This document shows, one piece after another, positions 56,902-64,000 of a DNA stretch of 64,000 nucleotides. Under the pieces are notes generated by a model that had not been told where the DNA came from, did no database searches, and saw only the letters and a program-made list of their open reading frames with translations. The stretch is from Mobilicoccus pelagius NBRC 104925 (lineage in GTDB: Bacteria > Actinomycetota > Actinomycetes > Actinomycetales > Dermatophilaceae). Position 1 is the first letter of the stretch; each line of letters starts with the position of its first letter. The position numbers and the translations under genes were made by a program. The DNA lies in NCBI RefSeq assembly GCF_000247995.1, contig NZ_BAFE01000091.1:35982-99981 (forward strand). The letters run 5' to 3'.

Positions 56902-58254
56902 TCAGGCGGTGTAGGAGGTGCCGGGGTTGCAGATGCCATGGGGGTCGAACACGGCCTTGATCGCCCGCATCCGCGCCAGGGCGGCGTCGCCGACCTGTCG
57001 GCGGAGGTAGGGGGCCTTGATCGTGCCGATGCCGTGCTCGCCGGAGATGGTCCCGCCGAGGTCGATCGCGAGCTGGGCGAGGTCGGCGAACGCGGCGAAC
57101 CCGCGGGCGCGGCTGTCGGGCTCGGTGGGGTCGAAGTAGATCGAGGGGTGGAGGTTGCCGTCGCCGCCGTGGCCGGACATCGTCACCTCGACATCGTGCC
57201 TCGCGCAGAGGGTGCGGCCCTCCTCGACGAGGCGGGGGAGGGCGCGGATGGGGACGCACATGTCCTCGACGAGGTTCGGTCCCTTCGCCTCGAGGGCGGC
57301 GTTGAGGGCGCGGCGGCCTGCGAGGAGGGCGTCGGCCTCCTGCGCGTCGTCGGCGAGGGCGACGTCGGTGGCGCCGTGGGTGGTCATGATGTCGGCGTAG
57401 CGGCGGGTGTCCTCCTCGACGTGGCCGGGCCGGTCGGACTGGACGAGGAGCGCCGCGGCGCACCCCTGCGGGAAGCCGTAGTCGGCGAGGTCCTGGACGG
57501 CGGCGATGGAGAGGTCGTCGAGGAACTCCAGGAGGCTCGGCGGCTGGGGGTCGCGGCGCAGGGCGACGATCGCCTCGGCCGCGGCGGTGAGGGAGTCGAA
57601 CGTCGCGAGGGCGGTGAGGGGGTCCTCCGGGGCGGGCACGAGGCGCGTGACGACCTCGGTGATGACGCCGAGGGTGCCCTCGGAGGCGAGGAAGAGGCCG
57701 GTGAGGTCGAGTCCGGCGCTGGACTTGGCGGTGCGCCGCCCGGTCGTGACGACCTCCCCGCCGGGGAGGACGACCTGCAGCCCACGGATGTAGTCGGCGG
57801 TGACGCCGTACTTGATGCAGCACAGGCCACCGGCGTTCGTCGCGACGTTGCCGCCGATCGTCGACGACGCCGCGGAGGCGGGGTCGGGCGGGTAGGACAT
57901 GCCCTCGACGCGCACGGCCTTCTTGAGCTCCTCCGTGACGACGCCGGGCCCGACGACGGCGAGTCCCTCGACGGGGTCGACGGTCTCGATGGTGTTCAGG
58001 CGCTCGGTGTTGAGGACGAGGCATCCCTCCGAGGCGACGGCCGCGCCGTTGAGACCGGTGCGGGCGCCCTGCGGCACGACGGGGATGCGGTGCGCCTGCG
58101 CGTACGTCATCGCCTCGACGACATCGGCCGTGTCGCGGGCGCGGACGACCTCGAAGTCCTCGGGCGGTGTCGCGCCGAAGCTCGCGTCGACGCCGTAGGT
58201 GCGCTTGACGTCGGGGTCGGTGATCCGGGGGAGGGCGGAAGGCAGGTCGATCAT
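56902..58254 (-). CDS. FAD-linked oxidase, GlcD/D-lactate dehydrogenase type
   Basis: A 450-residue flavoprotein. The PCMH FAD-binding domain has VVPQGARTGLNGAA, VGPGVVTEELKKAV, PPDPASAASSTIGGNVATNAGGLCCIKYG and FLASEGTLGVITEVVTRLVP; the C-terminal FAD-oxidase domain has MSGHGGDGNLHPSIYF and SGEHGIGTIKAPYL. It oxidises a 2-hydroxy acid such as glycolate or D-lactate; no GlcE/GlcF partners are adjacent, so it may act alone. The ATG at 58254 was chosen because the domain begins within 20 residues. Confidence 0.9.
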   Translation of the reverse strand: MIDLPSALPRITDPDVKRTYGVDASFGATPPEDFEVVRARDTADVVEAMTYAQAHRIPVVPQGARTGLNGAAVASEGCLVLNTERLNTIETVDPVEGLAVVGPGVVTEELKKAVRVEGMSYPPDPASAASSTIGGNVATNAGGLCCIKYGVTADYIRGLQVVLPGGEVVTTGRRTAKSSAGLDLTGLFLASEGTLGVITEVVTRLVPAPEDPLTALATFDSLTAAAEAIVALRRDPQPPSLLEFLDDLSIAAVQDLADYGFPQGCAAALLVQSDRPGHVEEDTRRYADIMTTHGATDVALADDAQEADALLAGRRALNAALEAKGPNLVEDMCVPIRALPRLVEEGRTLCARHDVEVTMSGHGGDGNLHPSIYFDPTEPDSRARGFAAFADLAQLAIDLGGTISGEHGIGTIKAPYLRRQVGDAALARMRAIKAVFDPHGICNPGTSYTA

Positions 58255-58310
58255 CCGTCCACTATGGCGACCCGCCCCCGGCGGACGTCGAGGGGGCTTG
58301 CGTCGCCCCG

Positions 58311-58316
58311 TAGGAT
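58311..58316 (+). promoter_or_regulatory. -10 element of the ileS operon
   Basis: TAGGAT, which would start the transcript near 58323, just before the T-box leader. Confidence 0.5.
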
Positions 58317-58322
58317 GGGGGT

Positions 58323-58562
58323 CACAGGCGTTCGAGCCGTCATCAGCGGCGAGCCTCCGGAAGAACGGTCTCCACGGTGCGTGCACCGGGGCAGCTCAGT
58401 AGAACCGGACGGGTACGGCCCGTCACAGCCGACGACGAGCGGTCGTCCGTCCCTCCGGGGCGGGCGGCAAGCGAGGTGGTACCGCGGGAGACCGGCCGCG
58501 CCGGTGGTCTCGTCCTCGTGAGATCAGGCTTTCCGATCCACGACGAGAGGTACCACCCGGCG
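58323..58562 (+). promoter_or_regulatory. Ile T-box riboswitch, translational type
   Basis: The leader of ileS contains the conserved T-box core AGGTGGTACCGCGG (about 58474-58487) and, near its start, an ATC specifier (58342-58344) followed by AGCGGCGAGCCTCCGG, as in actinobacterial ileS T-boxes. Uncharged tRNA-Ile would pair with both. No terminator is present. Instead TCTCGTC (58508-58514) can pair with GACGAGA (58542-58548), burying the GAGAGG ribosome-binding region, and the T-box GGTGGTACC (58475-58483) is exactly complementary to GGTACCACC (58549-58557) just before the ATG. Confidence 0.85.
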
Positions 58563-61500
58563 ATGAGCTACCCCCAGACGGTCACCGGCCCCACGCGCGA
58601 GGGCGCGGGTGCGGCGTTCGGAGTTCCCGCCTCCCCGTCCTTCCCCGAGCTGGAGCGCCGCGTCTTGTCCTACTGGGCCGAGGACGACACGTTCCGCGCC
58701 TCGGTGGAGAACCGCGAGGCGGGCGAGAACGGCGCGAACGAGTTCGTCTTCTACGACGGCCCGCCCTTCGCCAACGGTCTGCCCCACTACGGGCACCTGC
58801 TCACCGGCTACGTCAAGGACGTCGTGCCGCGTTACCAGACGATGCGCGGCAAGCGGGTCGAGCGCCGGTTCGGGTGGGACACCCACGGCCTCCCCGCCGA
58901 GCTGGAGTCGATGAAGCAGCTCGGCATCAAGACGACCGACGAGATCCGCGAGCTCGGCATCGCCAAGTTCAACGAGGCGTGCCGCGACTCCGTGCTGCGC
59001 TACACCGACGAATGGCGCGACTACGTCACCCGCCAGGCCCGCTGGGTCGACTTCGACAACGACTACAAGACGCTCGAGCCGGAGTACATGGAGAGCGTCA
59101 TCTGGGCGTTCAAGCAGCTCTACGAGAAGGGCCTCGCCTACGAGGGCTTCCGCGTGCTGCCGTACTGCTGGAACGACGAGACGCCCCTGTCCAACCACGA
59201 ACTGCGCATGGACGACGACGTCTACCAGGACCGCAACGACCCTGCGGTCACCGTGGGCCTGCGCCTGGGCACGAAGACCGACGGCGTCGACCCGCTCGGG
59301 CTCACCGGGACGCTCGCGACGATCTGGACGACGACGCCGTGGACCCTGCCGAGCAACCTCGCGATCATGGTCGGCCCCGACCTCGACTACGTCGTCGTCG
59401 AGTCCGACGTTCCCACCGGCAGCCCGGAGCGCTACCTCTTCGGTGCAGAGCGCGCGCAGGCGTACGCCAAGGAGCTCACGGGGGAGTCCAAGGGCGACGT
59501 GGAGTCGCGCATCGTCGCGCGGTACAAGGGCTCCGACCTCGTCGGGTACGAGTACACGCCGCCGTTCGGCTACTACGTGGGCCACGAGAACGCGTTCCGC
59601 CTCGTACCCGCGGAGTTCGTCACGACGACCGACGGTACGGGCCTCGTGCACACCGCCGGCGCGTTCGGTGAGGACGACAAGGTGGTCACCGACCGCGAGG
59701 GCATCGAGGCGGTCATGCCCGTCGGGATCGACGGCCGGTTCACCGCCCCGGTGGACGAGTACGCCGGGATGCTCGTCTTCGACGCCAACGGCGCGGTGCT
59801 CGACCACCTCAAGGCCCGCACACGACTCGACGCGGACGGCGTGGCGGCCGAGGTGGGCTCCACGACCCACGGCACCGTGATGCTGCGTCGCGAGTCCTAC
59901 ACCCACTCCTACCCGCACTGCTGGCGGTGCCGGCAGCCGCTGATCTACAAGGGCGTGAGCAGCTGGTTCGTCGCGACGACCAAGATCCGCGACCGCATGC
60001 TCGAGCTCAACGAGGAGATCACCTGGGTCCCCGAGCACATCAAGCACGGCCAGTTCGGCAAGTGGCTCGAGAACACGCGCGACTGGTCGATCAGCCGTAA
60101 CCGGTTCTGGGGCAGCCCGATCCCGGTGTGGAAGTCCGACGACCCGGCCTACCCGCGCGTCGACGTCTACGGAAGCTTCGAGGAGCTCGAACGCGACTTC
60201 GGCGCGAAGGTCACCAACCTACATCGCCCCTACGTCGACGCGCTCACCCGCCCGAACCCCGACGACCCGACGGGCACGGCGACGATGCGGCGCGTCACCG
60301 ACGTCCTCGACTGCTGGTTCGAGTCCGGCTCGATGAGCTTCGCGCAGGTGCACTACCCGTTCGAGAACGCCGAGTGGTTCGAGCACCACTTCCCGGGCGA
60401 CTTCATCGTCGAGTACATCGGACAGACCCGCGGCTGGTTCTACACGATGCACATCATGGCGACGGCCCTGTTCGACCGGCCCGCGTTCCGCACGTGCCTC
60501 TCGCACGGCATCGTGCTGGGCAACGACGGCCAGAAGATGAGCAAGTCGCTGCGCAACTACCCCGACGTGAGCGAGGTGTTCGACCGCGACGGCGCCGACG
60601 CCATGCGGTGGTTCCTCATGTCGAGCCCGATCCTGCGCGGCGGCAACCTCGTCGTCACCGAGCAGGGCATCCGCGAGGGTGTGCGTCAGGCGATGCTGCC
60701 GCTGTGGAACACGTGGTACTTCTTCAGCCTGTACGCCAACGCCGTCGACGGTGGCCGCGGGTACACGGCGCAGTGGTCCACGCGCTCCACCGACGTGCTC
60801 GACCGGTACCTCCTCGCCAAGCTCCACGACCTCGTCGATGTCGTCACCGTCGCCCTCGACGGTGACGACATCGCCCGTGCGTGCGACCTCGTGCGCTCCT
60901 TCGTCGACGTCCTCACGAACTGGTACGTGCGCCGCAGCCGCGACCGGTTCTGGGACACCGCGGGCGACTCCGCCGAGGCGGCCTCGCAGGCGTTCGACAC
61001 GCTCTACACGACCCTTGAGGTCCTCTGCCGTCTGGCGGCGCCGCTCATGCCGCTGGTCACCGAGGAGATCTGGCGTGGCCTCACCGGCGGCCGCTCGGTG
61101 CACCTCACCGACTGGCCCGACGCCTCCGACCTGCCGGCCGACCCCGAGCTCGTCGCGGCGATGGACCGGGCGCGCGAGGTCTGCTCCGTCGGGTCCAGCC
61201 TCCGCAAGGCCGCCGGGCTGCGCACGCGCCTGCCGCTGTCGGAGCTCGTCGTCGTCACCGACGGCGCCGACGCACTCTCCGGGTTCACGTCGATCGTCGC
61301 CGACGAACTCAACGTCAAGCGCGTCGACGTCGTCGACCTCACCGGAGCCGACTCCGCGGACTTCGGCGTCGAGCAGCGCCTCACCGTCAACGCCCGCGCC
61401 GCCGGGCCGCGCCTCGGCAAGCAGGTGCAGCAGGCGATCAAGGGCAGCAAGAGCGGCGACTGGTCGGTCGACGAGTCCGGCGCCGTCGTCTCCGGCGGGG

Positions 61501-61901
61501 TGCCGCTCGAGGAGAGCGAGTACTCCCTCGAGACCGTCGTCGCCGACTCCGGCCGCGCCGAGACGCACACGACCGCCGTACTCCCCGGTGGCGGGTTCGT
61601 CGTCCTCGACACCGAGGTGACGCCGGAGCTCGCGAGCGAGGGCCTCGCCCGCGACGTCGTCCGCGCCGTGCAGCAGGCCCGCCGCGACGCGGGCCTCGAG
61701 GTGTCCGACCGCATCAGCCTCACCGTGCTCGGTGACCAGGCCGTGTGGGAGGCCACCGTCGCGCACCAGGGCCTCATCGTCGGCGAGACGCTCGCCACCC
61801 AGTTCGGCTCCGCCGCCGACCTCACGCTCCTGCCCGGCCAGGGCGTCGAGACGACGGTCGGCGACGGCCTACCCGTCCGCATCGTGCTGGCGAAGCGATG
61901 A
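58563..61901 (+). CDS. ileS: Isoleucine--tRNA ligase, type 2
   Basis: A 1112-residue class I synthetase. HIGH motif [15 protein letters not shown] (HYGH at 75-78), KMSKS motif [15 protein letters not shown] (about 658-662), editing domain with [28 protein letters not shown] and the second-site SGAFGEDD-type segment, C-terminal anticodon-binding and DUF5915-like region. HYGH and length mark the eukaryotic-like type 2 IleS, a type known for natural resistance to mupirocin. The ATG at 58563 directly follows the T-box sequestrator. The stop overlaps the next ATG. Confidence 0.96.
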   Translation: MSYPQTVTGPTREGAGAAFGVPASPSFPELERRVLSYWAEDDTFRASVENREAGENGANEFVFYDGPPFANGLPHYGHLLTGYVKDVVPRYQTMRGKRVERRFGWDTHGLPAELESMKQLGIKTTDEIRELGIAKFNEACRDSVLRYTDEWRDYVTRQARWVDFDNDYKTLEPEYMESVIWAFKQLYEKGLAYEGFRVLPYCWNDETPLSNHELRMDDDVYQDRNDPAVTVGLRLGTKTDGVDPLGLTGTLATIWTTTPWTLPSNLAIMVGPDLDYVVVESDVPTGSPERYLFGAERAQAYAKELTGESKGDVESRIVARYKGSDLVGYEYTPPFGYYVGHENAFRLVPAEFVTTTDGTGLVHTAGAFGEDDKVVTDREGIEAVMPVGIDGRFTAPVDEYAGMLVFDANGAVLDHLKARTRLDADGVAAEVGSTTHGTVMLRRESYTHSYPHCWRCRQPLIYKGVSSWFVATTKIRDRMLELNEEITWVPEHIKHGQFGKWLENTRDWSISRNRFWGSPIPVWKSDDPAYPRVDVYGSFEELERDFGAKVTNLHRPYVDALTRPNPDDPTGTATMRRVTDVLDCWFESGSMSFAQVHYPFENAEWFEHHFPGDFIVEYIGQTRGWFYTMHIMATALFDRPAFRTCLSHGIVLGNDGQKMSKSLRNYPDVSEVFDRDGADAMRWFLMSSPILRGGNLVVTEQGIREGVRQAMLPLWNTWYFFSLYANAVDGGRGYTAQWSTRSTDVLDRYLLAKLHDLVDVVTVALDGDDIARACDLVRSFVDVLTNWYVRRSRDRFWDTAGDSAEAASQAFDTLYTTLEVLCRLAAPLMPLVTEEIWRGLTGGRSVHLTDWPDASDLPADPELVAAMDRAREVCSVGSSLRKAAGLRTRLPLSELVVVTDGADALSGFTSIVADELNVKRVDVVDLTGADSADFGVEQRLTVNARAAGPRLGKQVQQAIKGSKSGDWSVDESGAVVSGGVPLEESEYSLETVVADSGRAETHTTAVLPGGGFVVLDTEVTPELASEGLARDVVRAVQQARRDAGLEVSDRISLTVLGDQAVWEATVAHQGLIVGETLATQFGSAADLTLLPGQGVETTVGDGLPVRIVLAKR

Positions 61902-62425
61902 CCCCCGAGGTGGACGCCCCCCTTCACGACGACGTCGGCCCGGTCGTCGTACGGCCCGCCGACGGCAACGACCTCGAAGGGGTCGTCGCCGTCGGCCGCG
62001 CCGCCTGGCACCGCACGTACCAGTCGCTCTACCCGCCGGAGCTCGTCGAACTGTTCATCGACAAGTGGTGGACACCCGCGGCCAACGTGCCGTCCATCCG
62101 GGCCGGGCGCACGCTCGTCGCCGACCGCGACGGTGAGATCGTCGGGATGCTCTCCTACGGGGCGAGCGACGGCCGGTTCATCGTGTGGAAGATCTACGTC
62201 CACCCCGACGCCCAGGGGCACGGCATCGGCGGGCGGCTGCTCGCCGCGGTGGAGGAACGCGCCCTCGGCCACGATGCCGTCTACCTCTCCTTCACCGCCG
62301 GGAACGACCACGCGGAGGCGTTCGCCCTCGCCCACGGGTTCGTCCACGACTCCCGCGAGGAGCAGAACGGACTGCCCGACCTCGTGTGGATGCGGCGGGA
62401 CCTCGAACGGAAGGACATGCGATGA
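61898..62425 (+). CDS. GNAT-family N-acetyltransferase
   Basis: A 175-residue GNAT protein starting at the ATGA overlap with ile[23 protein letters not shown] opens the fold; [26 protein letters not shown] (about 107-132) is the acetyl-CoA-binding motif A (Q/R-x-x-G-x-G/A), and [29 protein letters not shown] is motif B. Acceptor unknown. It is translationally coupled to both ileS and folC, so it lies under T-box control. Confidence 0.85.
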   Translation: MTPEVDAPLHDDVGPVVVRPADGNDLEGVVAVGRAAWHRTYQSLYPPELVELFIDKWWTPAANVPSIRAGRTLVADRDGEIVGMLSYGASDGRFIVWKIYVHPDAQGHGIGGRLLAAVEERALGHDAVYLSFTAGNDHAEAFALAHGFVHDSREEQNGLPDLVWMRRDLERKDMR

Positions 62426-63813
62426 CCGACCACGACGCGCGCCGCGAGGCCGCCGAGAACCTCGACCTGCGACGCCGGATGCGCGAGGTGGAAGAGGCGA
62501 TCCTCGATCGCGCCCCGGAGAACGACATCGACCCCACCCTCGACCGGGTGCGGGAGGTCCTCGACCTCCTCGGCTCGCCGCAGACGACCGCGCCGATCGT
62601 CCACATCGCCGGCACCAACGGCAAGACGACGACGGCCCGCATGGTCGAGGCCCTCGCGATGGAGGCGGGCCTGTCGACCGGCCGGTTCACCTCCCCGCAC
62701 CTGCACGACATCACCGAACGGATCGTCCTCTCCGGCAGGCCGATCGACGCGCGACGGTTCGTCGAGACGTACGACGACGTGCTCCCGTACGTGGAGATGG
62801 TCGACGCCTCGTCGCAGGCCGCCGGTGGGCCGCGGCTGTCGTTCTTCGAGGTGCTCGTCGTCATGGCGTTCGCGGCGTTCGCCGATGCGCCCGTCGACGT
62901 GATGATCGTCGAGGTCGGCCTCGGTGGCACGTGGGACGCGACGAACGCCGCCGACGGCACCGTCTGCGTCATCACGCCGATCTCCTACGACCACCAGGCC
63001 TACCTCGGCGACGACCTCGCCTCGATCGCCGATAACAAGGCGGGCATCCTCAAGCCGGGCTGCCTCGCGGTCGTGTCGGCGCAGGAGCCCGACGCGGCCG
63101 AGGTCATCGACGCGCGCGTCGAGGAGCTCGACCTCACCGCGGCCTACGAGGGCCGCGAGATCGAGGTCGTCTCACGGGAACTCGCGGTCGGTGGTCAGCT
63201 CGTCACCCTGCAGGGCATCACGCGGGAGTACCCCGACGTGCTCATCCCGCTCCACGGCGAGCACCAGGCGCACAACGCGCTCCTCGCGCTCGCGGCGATG
63301 GAGGAGTTCCTCGGCGGCGGCACGGAGGCCCTCGACCCCGAACTCGTGCGGGCGGCGTTCGCCCGGGTGTCCTCGCCCGGGCGCCTGGAGATCGTGCGGC
63401 GCTCGCCGACCGTCCTCGTCGACTCGGCGCACAACCCGGCCGGAGCACGCAGTCTCGCTGCGGCGCTTCGGGACTCGTTCACGTTCGGGCGGGTCGTCGG
63501 CGTCATGGCGTGCATGGCCGACAAGGACGTCGACGGCATCCTCGAGGAGCTGGAGTCGGTCTTCGACGAGGTCGTCGTCACCCGCAACACCTCCCCGCGC
63601 TGCATGCCCCCGGCCCGCCTCGGGGAGCTCGCCCGCGAGGTGTTCGGCGAGGACCGCGTCACCGTCGTCCGCGACCTTCCCGATGCCCTCGACGTCGCCG
63701 CCGGCCTCGCCGACTCCGGCGACAGCGGCGGCGTGGCCGGGGGAGTCGTCGCCACCGGCTCGGTCATCACCGCCGGTGAGGTGCGCATGCTCCTGGGCGT
63801 CATCGACGTCTGA
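62422..63813 (+). CDS. folC: Folylpolyglutamate synthase / dihydrofolate synthase
   Basis: A 463-residue Mur-ligase-family enzyme that adds glutamate to folates. P-loop IVHIAGTNGKTTTARMVEAL (about 59-78), SPHLHDITERI folate loop, VEVGLGGTWDATNA, PISYDHQAYLGDDLASIADNKAGI and LVDSAHNPAGARSLAAAL (ADP-binding) are all typical of FolC. A 35-residue N-terminal extension is common in actinobacteria. It begins at the ATG overlapping the GNAT stop and ends before a strong terminator. Confidence 0.95.
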   Translation: MTDHDARREAAENLDLRRRMREVEEAILDRAPENDIDPTLDRVREVLDLLGSPQTTAPIVHIAGTNGKTTTARMVEALAMEAGLSTGRFTSPHLHDITERIVLSGRPIDARRFVETYDDVLPYVEMVDASSQAAGGPRLSFFEVLVVMAFAAFADAPVDVMIVEVGLGGTWDATNAADGTVCVITPISYDHQAYLGDDLASIADNKAGILKPGCLAVVSAQEPDAAEVIDARVEELDLTAAYEGREIEVVSRELAVGGQLVTLQGITREYPDVLIPLHGEHQAHNALLALAAMEEFLGGGTEALDPELVRAAFARVSSPGRLEIVRRSPTVLVDSAHNPAGARSLAAALRDSFTFGRVVGVMACMADKDVDGILEELESVFDEVVVTRNTSPRCMPPARLGELAREVFGEDRVTVVRDLPDALDVAAGLADSGDSGGVAGGVVATGSVITAGEVRMLLGVIDV

Positions 63814-63826
63814 GCCGCCACACCGA

Positions 63827-63871
63827 ACGGTGAGGGAGCCGACACTCTTGCGGTGCCGGTTCCCTCACCGT
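63827..63871. terminator. Bidirectional terminator after folC
   Basis: 15-bp arms (63827-63841 and 63857-63871) with one G-T wobble and a 15-nt loop. The right arm covers the stop codon of the convergent partial gene. Confidence 0.75.
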
Positions 63872-64000
63872 CCGAGGCGAAGCGTGGCCGTGCGAAGGAG
63901 CGGCGAAACGAACTCACCGACGGCGGCATGCTCAGCTGCATCAAATTGGGCGTCCAGCTCCTCCTCGACGATTCGGCGCTGTTCGGGAGACAAGCTCCTT
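63865..64000 (-). CDS. Partial unidentified gene, C-terminus only
   Basis: On the minus strand an open frame enters from the window edge and ends at TGA 63865-63867. The last 44 residues include SLSPEQRRIVEEELDAQ, a predicted charged helix, then EHAAVGEFVSPLLRTATLRLGR. I do not recognise the family. Codon use is less GC-biased than the neighbours (CAA TTT GAT GCA GCT in a row), which may indicate acquired DNA. The terminator hairpin over the stop supports a real gene end here. Confidence 0.5.
   Translation of the reverse strand, partial: RSLSPEQRRIVEEELDAQFDAAEHAAVGEFVSPLLRTATLRLGR

Noticed and set aside
55457..58024. Single 855-codon minus-strand frame covering the dipeptidase and part of the oxidase
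   Set aside because: Only the part from ATG 56812 encodes the M20 enzyme; the upstream part is an Arg/Pro-rich shadow of the FAD-oxidase gene, which lies in another frame.

Overview
The window is very GC-rich with strong G/C third-position bias, tightly packed genes and many 4-bp ATGA/GTGA overlaps. The gene set points to a high-GC actinobacterium, probably in the Micrococcales (inference from gene content only): paired clpP1-clpP2 then clpX, a group II truncated haemoglobin, an ileS T-box of the translational type, type 2 IleS and ValS, DUF3618 and PF07332-type membrane proteins, and several promoters placed for leaderless transcripts. It reads as ordinary chromosome. I see no rRNA, CRISPR array, insertion sequence or prophage.

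Layout. 1-5552 (minus): a three-gene operon with GTGA overlaps, consisting of a single-module NRPS of the poly-lysine-synthetase (Pls) architecture, a multi-spanning acyltransferase-like membrane protein, and a BPL_N-like protein cut by the window edge. 5838-7535: a secreted alpha/beta hydrolase and an Sfp-type phosphopantetheinyl transferase that could activate the NRPS. 7681-12403: tRNA-Arg, two coupled dynamin-like GTPases, and an SSB lacking the usual acidic tip. 12472-17461: ettA, an RluA-type pseudouridine synthase, two thioesterases and a conserved hypothetical. 17561-23330: GH13 alpha-glucosidase, glbO, an MscS channel, and malQ. 23384-28120: a decayed lipoprotein gene, an MFS transporter and pepN. 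28395-32465: a DsbA-like protein, a SpoIIE/RsbU-type phosphatase, and a three-gene envelope cassette behind a sigma-B-like promoter. 32540-37486: tRNA-Gly and tRNA-Pro, then tig, clpP1P2 and clpX (chaperone and protease functions), with a ClgR-like box. 37631-40939: an EAL-domain pseudogene directly upstream of its intact GGDEF-EAL paralogue. 40976-45440: valS, a thioesterase and a GT2 glycosyltransferase. 45491-54333: complete kdpFABCDE with candidate KdpE repeats, a frameshift in kdpB, and a 2-oxoglutarate/Fe(II) oxygenase coupled to kdpE. 54386-58254: a DUF72 protein, an M20 dipeptidase and a GlcD-type flavoprotein. 58311-63813: T-box, ileS, a GNAT acetyltransferase and folC as a coupled operon. 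A partial minus-strand gene closes the window.

How the genes may work together: the PPTase can load the NRPS carrier domain; KdpD/KdpE probably control kdp through the repeats; trigger factor and ClpXP form a folding/degradation block under ClgR-type control; the phosphatase may feed the stress sigma factor that reads the adjacent cassette. Convergent gene pairs are mostly separated by long perfect or near-perfect hairpins without T-tracts.
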